From the NCBI GenBank assembly GCA_017474285.1, contig JAFVHT010000041.1, forward strand, positions 1 to 42,317: a stretch of 42,317 nt of DNA, written 5' to 3'. Below are positions 8,749-16,631 of this stretch, one piece after another. This stretch comes from Acetobacter sp. (GTDB lineage: Bacteria; Pseudomonadota; Alphaproteobacteria; Acetobacterales; Acetobacteraceae). The notes below the pieces were generated by a model, which did not search any database, was not told where the DNA came from, and saw only the letters and a list, made by a program, of their open reading frames with translations. Within the stretch, counting starts at the first letter, position 1. The number at the start of each line of letters is the position of its first letter. The position numbers and the translations under genes are program-made.

Positions 8749-9699
8749 TTAAGGACGGTACCCTATCCTATTGGGTAAGGTATTGTTGAGGGCGTAGTTT
8801 TCCATATTGGCGTTTATTTCTGCTCCCATGAGGACGACCCACGCGGTAACAAAAAACCACATCATGATCGCGATAACAGTGCCTAATGGTCCGTAAGTCA
8901 TATCATAATCAGCAAGATGCGCGACATAGTAGGAGAACACTTGGGAGGTTAGAATCCATATCAATGTGGCAAGAATAGCGCCTGGCATCGTCCAACACCA
9001 TGAGGTACGTCTTGGACGATTAGGACCAAAATTATAGAGCCCAGAAAGCACGAGAGTCTCAAAAATAAAGAGGACAATAAAACTACTCCAATGGGTTAAA
9101 TGCCTTAGTAAGCTGAGGGCATCGATAGGAATGCCTACAGGAATATGGAGTTCGCTGATCATATGGAACAACAAAGGGGCAGCAACCATAAGAGCGATCG
9201 TAAGTACAGCACCAATGACAACAGCTAATGTTAGGAAAAAAGCAATGATATGAAAGACGAGGAAATTACGTGTTTCATGCGTGTTATAGGTTATGTTGAG
9301 AGCATAAATAACAGAGCGCGTTGCCGCTGAGGCAGACCATAGAGCGACGATAAGAGAAATAACAAGGTTAGATGTCAACGACGTATGTGGTTCGTTGACA
9401 AGGGTTTGCACTCTATCTTGGATAAGGGTAAAGGCGGGCGTAGGTAAAAGGTGCTGAAGTACCATCATTTGGGGCGTTATGGTACGTACATCAAAAGCCA
9501 AACCGTAAATAGAAATAAGTGCACTGATAGCGGGGAAAAGAGACAATGTACTATAAAAAGCGCATCCTGCTGCCATCAGGGTTGTAGAACCAGCAAACAG
9601 ATTATGGGTAATACGAGGGAGAATTCTTTTCCAACCTGTCCAACCTAAAGCTGCCGGGTGTAGAATTTGTTTGTTGTGAGGGAGATTTTGTTGATCCAT
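8749..9699 (-). CDS. YihY/BrkB family inner-membrane protein (UPF0761)
   Basis: A polytopic membrane protein of about 316 residues with six predicted hydrophobic segments. Family marks include AGSTTLMAAGCAFYSTLSLFPA near the N-terminus and the conserved end YGPLGTVIAIMMWFF followed by GAEINANME. The family was once called ribonuclease BN or BrkB, but nuclease activity is not supported for it; its role is undefined and may concern envelope transport. The open frame runs 33 nt further to a TTG at 9732, which has an AGG 5 nt upstream. I prefer the ATG at 9699, but it lacks a clear ribosome binding site, so the start is open. The 3' end abuts the hsdR stub. Confidence 0.85.
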   Translation of the reverse strand: MDQQNLPHNKQILHPAALGWTGWKRILPRITHNLFAGSTTLMAAGCAFYSTLSLFPAISALISIYGLAFDVRTITPQMMVLQHLLPTPAFTLIQDRVQTLVNEPHTSLTSNLVISLIVALWSASAATRSVIYALNITYNTHETRNFLVFHIIAFFLTLAVVIGAVLTIALMVAAPLLFHMISELHIPVGIPIDALSLLRHLTHWSSFIVLFIFETLVLSGLYNFGPNRPRRTSWCWTMPGAILATLIWILTSQVFSYYVAHLADYDMTYGPLGTVIAIMMWFFVTAWVVLMGAEINANMENYALNNTLPNRIGYRP

Positions 9700-9732
9700 A
9701 AGGAAGGATAAAACTATTTTAGAATAGAACAA

Positions 9733-10101
9733 GGAAACCTGCTTATAGAAAGCAAGGTATTTTTGACTATATTGTTAAGTATAGCAACATTAAGGAGAGG
9801 TTACGCGACTTTTGTTGGCGTTTTTGCGTTTTTCTTAAAAAATATCAATTTTTTGCTTGCTTTCATGCTCTATTTCGTTTCGTATATTGCTTTTAGCGCA
9901 GTAAACGCACGTGCCACTGGCCCTCTGAGGTTATGCAACGACGTCAGGCGTTCTAGCACTATGCCTCTCTAGTTTGTAACTTAGAAAGTCTCTATAGAGT
10001 GCTCGTCCGTTAGACTGTTTTGCAAAGTCTTTTCTCATTGTTATCTGTTAGAACAGATAGGAATTTTAAGCTAGTAAGCTCTAGGGAGGGAAAGTGAGGG
10101 G
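9733..10101. other. Intergenic region upstream of the ornithine-decarboxylase-like gene
   Basis: About 370 bp (400 if the ATG at 9699 is used) between two divergent genes. I see no convincing gene. A 69-codon plus-strand frame at 9763 starts with TTG, has no ribosome binding site and resembles no family. The one clear structure is the dyad at 10042-10059. Confidence 0.5.
10042..10059. promoter_or_regulatory. Perfect 8-bp dyad upstream of the decarboxylase gene
   Basis: TATCTGTT and AACAGATA are exact reverse complements separated by 2 nt, ending 42 nt before the start codon at 10102. The size and spacing fit a dimeric repressor operator. As a hairpin its loop would be only 2 nt and no T run follows, so an operator is more likely than a terminator. 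The regulator is unknown. Confidence 0.45.
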
Positions 10102-11274
10102 ATGAATCCCAAAATTGTTCGTTTTATCACTCAAGAGAATCCGTCAACGCCTTGTTTAATTGTTGATGTTGATGAGGTCGAAAATCGTTATCGGTTACTC
10201 CAGAAGCTGTTGCCAAAAGGGCGTATTTATTATGCTGTTAAGGCGAACCCAGCTATGGCTGTTCTTAAACGTTTAGTTAAACTTGGCGCTTGTTTTGATG
10301 CTGCATCGTGGGAAGAAATTGCCCTTTGTTTAAAGGCTGGTGCGCAGCCAAACTCTATTTCTTTTGGGAATACGATTAAAAAAGTTTCTGCTATTCGTAA
10401 AGCGTATGAAGCAGGTGTTAGGTTATTTGCTTTTGATTGTCGCGAAGAGCTTGAAAAATTGGCGCAAAACGCGCCTGGGAGTCTTGTTTATTGTAGGCTT
10501 TTAGTGGACGGTTATAAGGCAGAGTGGCCGTTATCACGTAAATTTGGCACAACCGTTGAATCAGCCCATGATTTAATGTGTGAGGCGCGTGTTTTAGGCT
10601 TAGATCCTTACGGTTTGTCTTTTCATGTTGGTAGTCAACAGTTATCTGTTGAGGCTTATGAAGTGGCTATTGCGCGTGTTGCGAGTCTCTTTGAAGAATT
10701 AAAAACGGAAGGTCTAAACATGCGTATGGTTAACCTTGGCGGTGGTTTTCCCGTGTGTTATGCCGAAGACGTGCCTGATATTGATGATTTTACAAAAGCT
10801 ATTTCAAATACGATAAGTCGGTATTTCAGGGAGGAATGGCCAGAGATATTGCTAGAGCCTGGTCGTTTTATTGTAGGGGAAGCGGGTGTTGTCTATACTG
10901 AGGCTGTTTTGGTTAGTGCACGAGGGGCACGCAATGGCACGCGGTGGGTTTATTTAGATATTGGTCGTTTTGGTGGGCTTGCTGAAACAGAAAATGAGTC
11001 CATTCGTTATGCTATTCTGTCGTGGCGCTATTTAGAATCTGACTTATGTCAATCAGATTTTGGTGGAAAAGAGGAATTGGCTTTAGGGTCTGTCGTGTTG
11101 GCAGGACCTACGTGTGACGGAGCAGATATTCTCTATGAAAAAACACATTATACCTTACCGCTAGATCTGGTGTCAGGTGACACACTCGTTATCTTAGGGG
11201 CGGGAGCTTATGTCTCAACTTATTGTTCAACTTGTTTTAATGGATTTCGTCCACTAGATGAGTATTACATCTAG
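10102..11274 (+). CDS. Ornithine decarboxylase-like PLP enzyme (alanine-racemase fold, type III)
   Basis: A 390-residue PLP-dependent decarboxylase of the Orn/Lys/Arg/DAP group with the eukaryote-type ODC fold. It would make putrescine (or cadaverine) from ornithine (or lysine) in the cytosol. The PLP lysine is K47 in YYAVKANP. HVGSQ, GGGFP and EPGRF supply the other cofactor contacts. The catalytic Cys is C338 in GPTCDGAD, which fits ODC/LDC better than diaminopimelate decarboxylase. The C-terminal TCFNGFRPLDEYYI is typical. It starts with ATG behind ggaggga-like purines (about 10088-10096). It appears monocistronic. Ornithine versus lysine preference cannot be read from the sequence. Confidence 0.88.
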   Translation: MNPKIVRFITQENPSTPCLIVDVDEVENRYRLLQKLLPKGRIYYAVKANPAMAVLKRLVKLGACFDAASWEEIALCLKAGAQPNSISFGNTIKKVSAIRKAYEAGVRLFAFDCREELEKLAQNAPGSLVYCRLLVDGYKAEWPLSRKFGTTVESAHDLMCEARVLGLDPYGLSFHVGSQQLSVEAYEVAIARVASLFEELKTEGLNMRMVNLGGGFPVCYAEDVPDIDDFTKAISNTISRYFREEWPEILLEPGRFIVGEAGVVYTEAVLVSARGARNGTRWVYLDIGRFGGLAETENESIRYAILSWRYLESDLCQSDFGGKEELALGSVVLAGPTCDGADILYEKTHYTLPLDLVSGDTLVILGAGAYVSTYCSTCFNGFRPLDEYYI

Positions 11275-11523
11275 CTGAATGTTATATTCATCTTTAGTGT
11301 TTTTCTTCTCTTTTTGTTTGGTTTGCTTGATAGGGTTATTTTGACAGGGTTATTGATGTGATGTCCAACATGTTATCGTTCTGTGCAATGGTACCACCAT
11401 CAATATGAATGACGAGTGTGTGTGTATCAATACTAAGTGTTATGGACAATATGAGTTGTGTTAGGTAGGTCATAGAATGAGTAAAACTAGGAAAATAGGA
11501 AAACGCATTATGAAGACAAAGAA

Positions 11524-12498
11524 ATGTTCTTTACCCCCCCCCATAAATTTTTATTAAGTATTAGCCTCGCTTTTTCCCTTTCTGGCTGTGCCCTTTTTGA
11601 ACCTCAACGGTATTTCGAAAAAGGCTTTATTGAAATGACATCAGGGATACATACCCCTGAAAGAACAAGCTACCCTGTCCCCTCAAAAGAAACCTGTTCC
11701 GCTGCCTATCGCCAACAAAATAACCTGACCGTCGCCGATCTCAGAAACGCCATAGATTACGGGTTATTACAGAATGTTCTCTCCCAACAAACAGGCGGGA
11801 ATTTATACGCTCCTTACGAAGTGCAAAAAATGAAGCTTATCCAGCTCTCTCGGGCGACAAATCAGGCACTTGTTGCCGGTCATTTTGCCGCAGCGACGAA
11901 CAACATGGCACAAATTGACGCCATGCTCACCCCCAAATCTTTGGGCACTTATCTCACCGGCTGTTTTAGATATACACAAACAACACTGACAAACGCTGTC
12001 GCAAAAGGCGAAAACCTCCTCCTCCAAATGTCTACAGAAATGGCGTCAGGGATCAAAAATGTCAAAATCCCACAACCAACCCCAGAAACATGCGCAACAG
12101 GCTACTCGTATACTCACCCTGCCTTCGTAAATTTCCAAAATGCGGCTTTTGGGGAAATGGTGTTGAACGCCATGGGTGTGTATACTACTGGGCAGACCCC
12201 CCAAGAAATCATGTCTCAAGTCATACACTTGAGCGAATGCTGTGACCTCTATAGCACCGTTATGAACGTCAATAACACTTTTATGAACGCTGTTTCAGAA
12301 GCCCAAAATAATGCGAATTATACAAATATTATACCCATTTTTGCACAGCTTCACCCGCCACAACTCGCCAACTATTACGTGGGCTGTTCAAAGATTTGGC
12401 AAACAATACATCACAAAGCAGTAGTGTGGACGAAGTGGTCACAGTATTACAGCCAACGGAAACATTATTTAGAAACACATCATTTATTACTACAATAA
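11524..12498 (+). CDS. Hypothetical lipoprotein with two internal repeats; C tract at its start
   Basis: A 324-residue putative lipoprotein of no recognised family. The signal has basic residues, a hydrophobic core and the lipobox SLSGC with Cys at residue 22. The mature part is two related halves of about 130 residues. Each begins with a TEMASGI/IEMTSGI element, then PETCATGY/KETCSAAY, a central AxxxGxxxNxM stretch, and closes with LGTYLTGCFRYTQT/LANYYVGCSKIWQT. Conserved Cys pairs suggest disulfides. A run of nine C (11534-11542) follows the fourth codon. Another ATG at 11510 has a better upstream AGGAAA and would read the same protein only if the run were ten C; with nine it ends at 11557. 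The gene ends one codon before the lpxB remnant. Its base skew is opposite to its surroundings. Confidence 0.65.
   Translation: MFFTPPHKFLLSISLAFSLSGCALFEPQRYFEKGFIEMTSGIHTPERTSYPVPSKETCSAAYRQQNNLTVADLRNAIDYGLLQNVLSQQTGGNLYAPYEVQKMKLIQLSRATNQALVAGHFAAATNNMAQIDAMLTPKSLGTYLTGCFRYTQTTLTNAVAKGENLLLQMSTEMASGIKNVKIPQPTPETCATGYSYTHPAFVNFQNAAFGEMVLNAMGVYTTGQTPQEIMSQVIHLSECCDLYSTVMNVNNTFMNAVSEAQNNANYTNIIPIFAQLHPPQLANYYVGCSKIWQTIHHKAVVWTKWSQYYSQRKHYLETHHLLLQ
11534..11542 (+). repeat. C9 homopolymer in the lipoprotein signal region
   Basis: Nine consecutive C within the first codons of the lipoprotein gene. A change of one base switches which upstream ATG (11510 or 11524) is in frame with the rest of the gene. 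Runs of 7-8 G or C occur elsewhere in the window, so length alone is not exceptional. Confidence 0.8.
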
Positions 12499-13002
12499 AT
12501 GTCAGCGGCACTTTTCTCCAGCGTTGAACAGGCGATAAAAACGTGGTCAGTTCGCCCGATTCTTATTACCGATCATCAAGAAAAATATGATGCTTTTGCC
12601 GCAGCTCAAGTCGCTTTAACGAAATCAGGGACTTCTACATTAGAGCTTGCCCTTGCCGGTGTGCCTATGGTGGTGACTTATCGAGTTCATCCTATAACGG
12701 CGTTTTTGGCACGGCGGCTCATTTGCGTGCCTTATGTTGCTATGATCAACGTGCTCGCAGGCACACCTATTGTGCCAGAGCTTTTGCAGGAAAATTGCCG
12801 TCCCGATAAACTCGCCCAAGCGTTAGAAACACTGTTAAGCCAACCACAAGCCGCCCAGCACCAAAAAGAAACTTTCAATAATGTTTTACCAACTCTCAAA
12901 GCCCCGCAAGGGCAGAAACCTGCCCAAGCCGCAGCCCTCGCCCTGCTGGATATTCTGTTAAAGAACAAAGCTGCCGAAGAATTGAACAAGCAGAGTATAT
13001 GA
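12499..13002 (+). pseudogene. lpxB: 3' remnant of lpxB (lipid-A-disaccharide synthase)
   Basis: This 167-residue frame is the C-terminal part of LpxB, the glycosyltransferase that joins two acylated glucosamines in lipid A synthesis. The family signature is clear: ALTKSGTSTLELALAGVPMV, then VTYRVHPITAFLARRL, PYVAMINVLAG and ELLQENCRPDKLA. Full-length LpxB is about 380-390 residues, so the N-terminal half is missing. The DNA upstream is the unrelated lipoprotein gene, in the same frame and separated from this ORF only by the TAA at 12496-12498. A functional lpxB is presumably elsewhere in the genome. Whether this stub is translated is unknown; the ATG at 12499 has no clear ribosome binding site. 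Confidence 0.85.
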
Positions 13003-13040
13003 AAGAGAGTACATTAAAAAGAGAGAAAAAAGAGGGAGAT

Positions 13041-14280
13041 TTATTTTTTGGGAAGCAAACGTAATCTTTCTCCAAACTCTTCAAAAACGTCATCTGGTGA
13101 GAGTTCTTTATTTTCCTCTGCAAATCCCATAATAACCTCTATGTAGAGATTACCAATGAGTATGGTGACAGTGCTTGCAACGCCTGCATCTATGAGCCCG
13201 CCGGCAACACTGCCGATACCCGGAATCATTTTGAGAAAACCAGCAATGACAGTTTTACCGAGAAATTTTGCTAAAAGTGGACCAAGAATAACCGATAATA
13301 TTGATTTTAGATTACCCTCCATAATGTTCATGCCGAAGAGAGATGAAATTTTGGCGATCATTGCCGCTTGAACACCCATGATGGCAACAGAACCCGAAAA
13401 GGGGATAGGTGTTGCCGCTGCAGTTGCTGCGGCAGCCGTTGCCCAATTAATGGCTTTTTTAGCGGCTTCTTTTTTAGCCTGCAGAGCGCACTGATACTGA
13501 TAAGCGGCTTCTTTTTCTTTTCTAACCCGTTGAACCTTGAGAGCGGCTGTGAAAGCTTGTTTTTGTGAGTCTGGGATAAGTTTGAGGGAGGTATCGATAA
13601 GTTCATCAATACCCCAATCGGGTTTTGTTTTAATAAGGTTTCCGTCGTCATCATGGTCTTTTTGTTCGACACGTGTTCTAAGAACGGTACATCCCTGAAA
13701 GGCTTCTTTGGCTTTTTCTAAAAATTCCTTTGTTAGAGGGTCATTTGGCGAGTCACATTTGGTTAGGACTACGATGACACCGACTGCGGGAAGTTTTGTA
13801 AGTTCTTTGGCGAGGTTGATTTCTGCGTCTTCGAAGCGTGCACTATTGCGGGCAACACATAACCAGACGAGATGGATATAATCATCGGCATTTTCAGAGC
13901 TATTTTTGTTTTGGATAAAGCTAATAGTTTCTTCTTTGATTTTTTCGAACTCTTCAAGTTCGAGCCCTTTAGAGTCGTAAATAGTTAAAGGGTATTTTGG
14001 TGAACGGTATTCTTGAATTTTCTGTGTGACAGGCTCTCCTTCATCGACTTTAGCGACCTCTTGACCACCAAAAACAATATTAATGAGGCTGCTTTTTCCA
14101 ACGCCTGTTTTGCCTAATATAAAAATATTGGCGTGCTGTTTTCCTCCTTGTATAAATTTGTTCCAATTTTCTTGAGCTTCCTTAAATTGTTCAGACGATA
14201 AGGTACGCTTTAATCGGTTAAATAATTTGTTAAAGAGATCATCAGAGGAATCGGACGGGGGGGGGGGGGGGGTAATTCAT
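13041..14280 (-). CDS. P-loop GTPase with hydrophobic C-terminal domain, out of frame at a C16 tract (candidate phase-variable gene)
   Basis: Reading the minus strand from about 14256 to the stop at 13041 gives one uninterrupted frame with all GTPase motifs: GKTGVGKSS (G1), DSKG (G3) and TKCD (G4), then a Lys/Ala-rich helix and a glycine-rich hydrophobic region near the C-terminus like the DUF697 domain of membrane-associated GTPases. No start codon exists in that frame before the ATG at 13379. The natural start is the ATG at 14278-14280: ttggag lies 8-11 nt before it, and a TTGACT/TATAAT promoter lies upstream. It is followed by 16 C. With 15 (or 18) C the frame is continuous and gives 412 residues, with G1 at 56-63, G3 at 102-105 and G4 at 173-176. 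With 16 it ends after a few codons. The biological role is unknown. Confidence 0.75.
14257..14272 (-). repeat. G16/C16 homopolymer tract in the 5' coding end of the GTPase gene
   Basis: Sixteen consecutive G on the plus strand, read as C in the gene. It starts in the third codon and would encode a proline run. It is far the longest homopolymer in the window. Its length sets the frame of the whole GTPase gene. Confidence 0.9.
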
Positions 14281-14319
14281 TTCTAATACTCCAAAGTTAT
14301 TACAGTTTCTGAAAAACAT

Positions 14320-14347
14320 ATTATAACAAAGTAGCTATTGTAGTCAA
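14320..14347 (-). promoter_or_regulatory. Promoter of the GTPase gene
   Basis: On the minus strand TTGACT (14342-14347) is followed 16 nt later by a perfect TATAAT (14320-14325), about 40 nt before the ATG at 14280. The surrounding DNA is strongly A/T-rich. This is the best sigma-70-type promoter match I found in the window and argues that the gene is meant to be expressed. Confidence 0.7.
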
Positions 14348-14466
14348 ATAATAATTATTATTATTGAATTCTATTCAAAGTTATTTTTATAGTGTTAGTG
14401 TGTTTATCATAGTTTAAGAGAATACTGCTTATAAAAATGTTCTTTTTAATAAGAGTAAAGACAAAC

Positions 14467-14865
14467 TCAAAAAACATTTTTAAGAGGAAGTAAGATGCGG
14501 ATAAAGTTCGTGCGGGTTTTTTCAGGCTGTGTGAGTGTGATGAGCCCTTTGGGGGTTAAAGCGCGATAAAAACAAGAACGGCGCACCGTATGGCAAGCAA
14601 CTCCTGTGGGGTCTACCAAAAAAAGCAGGGCATCACCGTCACAATCAAGCCGTGCTTCAACGAGATATTGAATTTGCCCTGAAATTTCTCCTTTACGCCA
14701 TAATTTTTGCCGACTGCGTGAATAATAACATAAACGCCCTGTGGTGAGGGTTTCTTGCAAAGCCTCATGGTTCATCCATGCCAACATGAGTACTTCACGT
14801 GTTGCGTGGTGTTGGGCAATGGCTGTGATAAGCCCGGCACTGTCATAGCGTATATGAGTGAGCAT
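14467..14865 (-). CDS. hisI: Phosphoribosyl-AMP cyclohydrolase
   Basis: Opens the adenine ring of PR-AMP in the third step of histidine synthesis. The 132-residue protein has the single-domain HisI form without a HisE fusion. Recognisable parts are REVLMLAWMNHEAL, TGRLCYYSRSRQKLWRKGE, and the zinc and substrate site LDCDGDALLFLV followed by GVACHTVRRSCFY with its conserved Cys and His residues. It lies on the same strand as ccmBA with a 67-bp gap; no other his gene is in the window. Confidence 0.95.
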   Translation of the reverse strand: MLTHIRYDSAGLITAIAQHHATREVLMLAWMNHEALQETLTTGRLCYYSRSRQKLWRKGEISGQIQYLVEARLDCDGDALLFLVDPTGVACHTVRRSCFYRALTPKGLITLTQPEKTRTNFIRILLPLKNVF

Positions 14866-14932
14866 TTCTGCAAGGTGATCAGGGGAAGGCGGAGTATACT
14901 TAAATTATTCCTTTTCTCTCAAGTTGAGAATG

Positions 14933-15616
14933 TTACTCGGCAGCAATGCGTAACCCAGCTCCTGCGGCGAGCGGACAAAGTGGGAGAGCGATTGCTGCAA
15001 AAGCGCCCAATAACTCTATATTGGCTTGCCAAGAGAGACCTGTCATAGCGGAATCAAGGCTTCCTGCGCCAAAAATCAGCGCAGGTGTGATAAGGGGAAG
15101 TGTTAATAAAGAAAGAATCATGCTGCTATGACGTGCACCATGGACAATACAAGCACCCATACCGCCAATAAGCGATAAAATAACAGATCCAAGAAAAAGC
15201 CCGATAAGGAGAATAGGGAGAACCCTCATCGGGAGATTAAGCATGAGCGCTAAAGGACCTGACAGGATTAAAAGCGGTAAACCTGTTGTGAGCCAGTGTG
15301 TGAGCATTTTAGCAAGGGCAATAAGGGTAGGAGAGATTCCTGTCAGCAAAAGGTGATCTAACGTGCCATCGTCAATATCTGCCCCAAAAAGTCTTTCAAG
15401 AGGGAGGAGTGCTGCAAGTAATGTGCAGACCCATAAAATACCTGGTGCCATGCGGCGTAGAAGGTCAGGTGACGGACCAAGAGCAAGCGGAAAAAGGGTT
15501 GTTGTGACACATAAAAAAAGAACGGACCCCAATGTATCAGCGCCATGACGGAGGGCTAATCGTAAATCACGTAAAACAATGCCCCAAAATAAGATGTTGA
15601 GATGTGAGGAGTTCAT
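14933..15616 (-). CDS. ccmB: Heme exporter membrane subunit CcmB
   Basis: A 227-residue permease subunit of the CcmABCD complex in system I cytochrome c maturation, which uses ATP hydrolysis to release holo-CcmE. It has six hydrophobic segments and the family marks RDLRLALRHGADTLGSVLFL near the N-terminus, then LERLFGADIDDGTLDHLLLT. Its ATG overlaps the ccmA stop by 4 nt, as expected for a co-translated ABC pair. ccmC, D and E are not in the window. Confidence 0.95.
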   Translation of the reverse strand: MNSSHLNILFWGIVLRDLRLALRHGADTLGSVLFLCVTTTLFPLALGPSPDLLRRMAPGILWVCTLLAALLPLERLFGADIDDGTLDHLLLTGISPTLIALAKMLTHWLTTGLPLLILSGPLALMLNLPMRVLPILLIGLFLGSVILSLIGGMGACIVHGARHSSMILSLLTLPLITPALIFGAGSLDSAMTGLSWQANIELLGAFAAIALPLCPLAAGAGLRIAAE

Positions 15617-16308
15617 GATGGTGGTGTATTTGTAGTTCCGAGTAAACTAAGTTGGATTGCTTCGGGCATGGGAAGAGGTGTGTGTGTTGCTGCTATGACA
15701 AGTCCACCTTGTGCTCTGTGTTGGGCAATAGCGGTCCCTAAAAAATCAATAGCCATATGATCTAGCCCTAAACTGGGTTCATCTAACAACCAAAGGGGGG
15801 CTTGTGCTAAAAGAACACGTGTGAGGGCAACGCGGCGTTTTTGCCCTGCAGAGAGCATACGGGCGGGTTTATCGACTAAAGGCAAAATATTCATAGCCGT
15901 AAGGGCAGCCTCAAGGGTGTTCGGCTTGGAATCTGTAACATAACCGCTATGATCTAACTTTTTGTACTCCGCGCTATGCTCTGGGCGAACAAAAAGAGCG
16001 AGATTTTCACGAACACTCAGGCTTGGCTTAAGCGCATCTTGATGACCTAGATAGGCAACACGGTGTGTATGGGCATGGGTATAGAGTTCAATCGGCTTGC
16101 CTTGCCAAAAAAGACAACCAGAATTTGGACGACGTAGTCCAGCAAGAACGCGTAAGAGCGTGGATTTTCCAGCACCATTGGGTCCTGTTAAAAGGAGCGC
16201 CTCTCCTGCGTTGAGTGTAAAACTCACATTTATGAATATAGGGGTTTCATTCCGATAAACGCAAAGTGTATCGGCTTTTAATATTGGTAAAGGGGCGTTG
16301 GTCAACAC
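15613..16308 (-). CDS. ccmA: Heme exporter ATP-binding protein CcmA
   Basis: The ATPase of the CcmAB transporter in cytochrome c maturation, 231 residues. The Walker A motif is GPNGAGKST (about residues 39-47), the ABC signature region is MLSAGQKRRVALTRVLL, Walker B is LWLLDEPSLGLD, and the H-loop is in AATHTP. It is the first gene of a ccmAB unit that runs away from acnA. The TGA stop overlaps the ccmB start. Confidence 0.95.
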   Translation of the reverse strand: MLTNAPLPILKADTLCVYRNETPIFINVSFTLNAGEALLLTGPNGAGKSTLLRVLAGLRRPNSGCLFWQGKPIELYTHAHTHRVAYLGHQDALKPSLSVRENLALFVRPEHSAEYKKLDHSGYVTDSKPNTLEAALTAMNILPLVDKPARMLSAGQKRRVALTRVLLAQAPLWLLDEPSLGLDHMAIDFLGTAIAQHRAQGGLVIAATHTPLPMPEAIQLSLLGTTNTPPS

Positions 16309-16631
16309 GGGGTATAAAGTGGGTAACGGAGTATGATGACAGGGTACGGTGATCGAAAAAACGTTGTGAAGACTCTATCTGAAATAGAGAGTTATGGGGA
16401 GAGGATTTCTCCTTGATTATCATAAGAGATATGTGATAGGAGTAAAGCAAAATCTTCCCGTGATCCGTGGCTGTCATCTAGCATGTGTATTAGTGTTACT
16501 GTGGAGTGGTTAGAAAAAACAGGGCATGGTGCACGTTAGGTCATTGGCAGGCGTGGGTGTGCGTGATAAAGCGCATGGAGGTATCCTGAGTCTATCACCA
16601 GCTTTTTGGCTGTGATCGGAGAGAAATAATT
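16309..16631. other. Divergent intergenic region between ccmA and acnA
   Basis: About 320 bp without a credible gene. It must carry the promoters of ccmA (minus) and acnA (plus). Two short inverted repeats can be seen: CTCTAT/ATAGAG (16373-16389) and GGAGA/TCTCC (16398-16412). The acnA ribosome binding site is the ggagag at 16618-16623. I cannot place hexamers with confidence. Confidence 0.5.

Noticed and set aside
9763..9972. 69-codon plus-strand frame upstream of the decarboxylase gene
   Set aside because: TTG start, no ribosome binding site, no family resemblance, and it would lie across the likely promoter region.
11336..11473. Minus-strand frame of 45 codons between the decarboxylase and the lipoprotein gene
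   Set aside because: The translated sequence looks protein-like (alternating hydrophobic and polar residues), but it has no ribosome binding site and no recognisable homology; it could be a worn fragment and cannot be supported as a gene.
13358..13672. Separate 104-codon minus-strand frame inside the GTPase region
   Set aside because: It is an out-of-frame shadow of the GTPase coding sequence.
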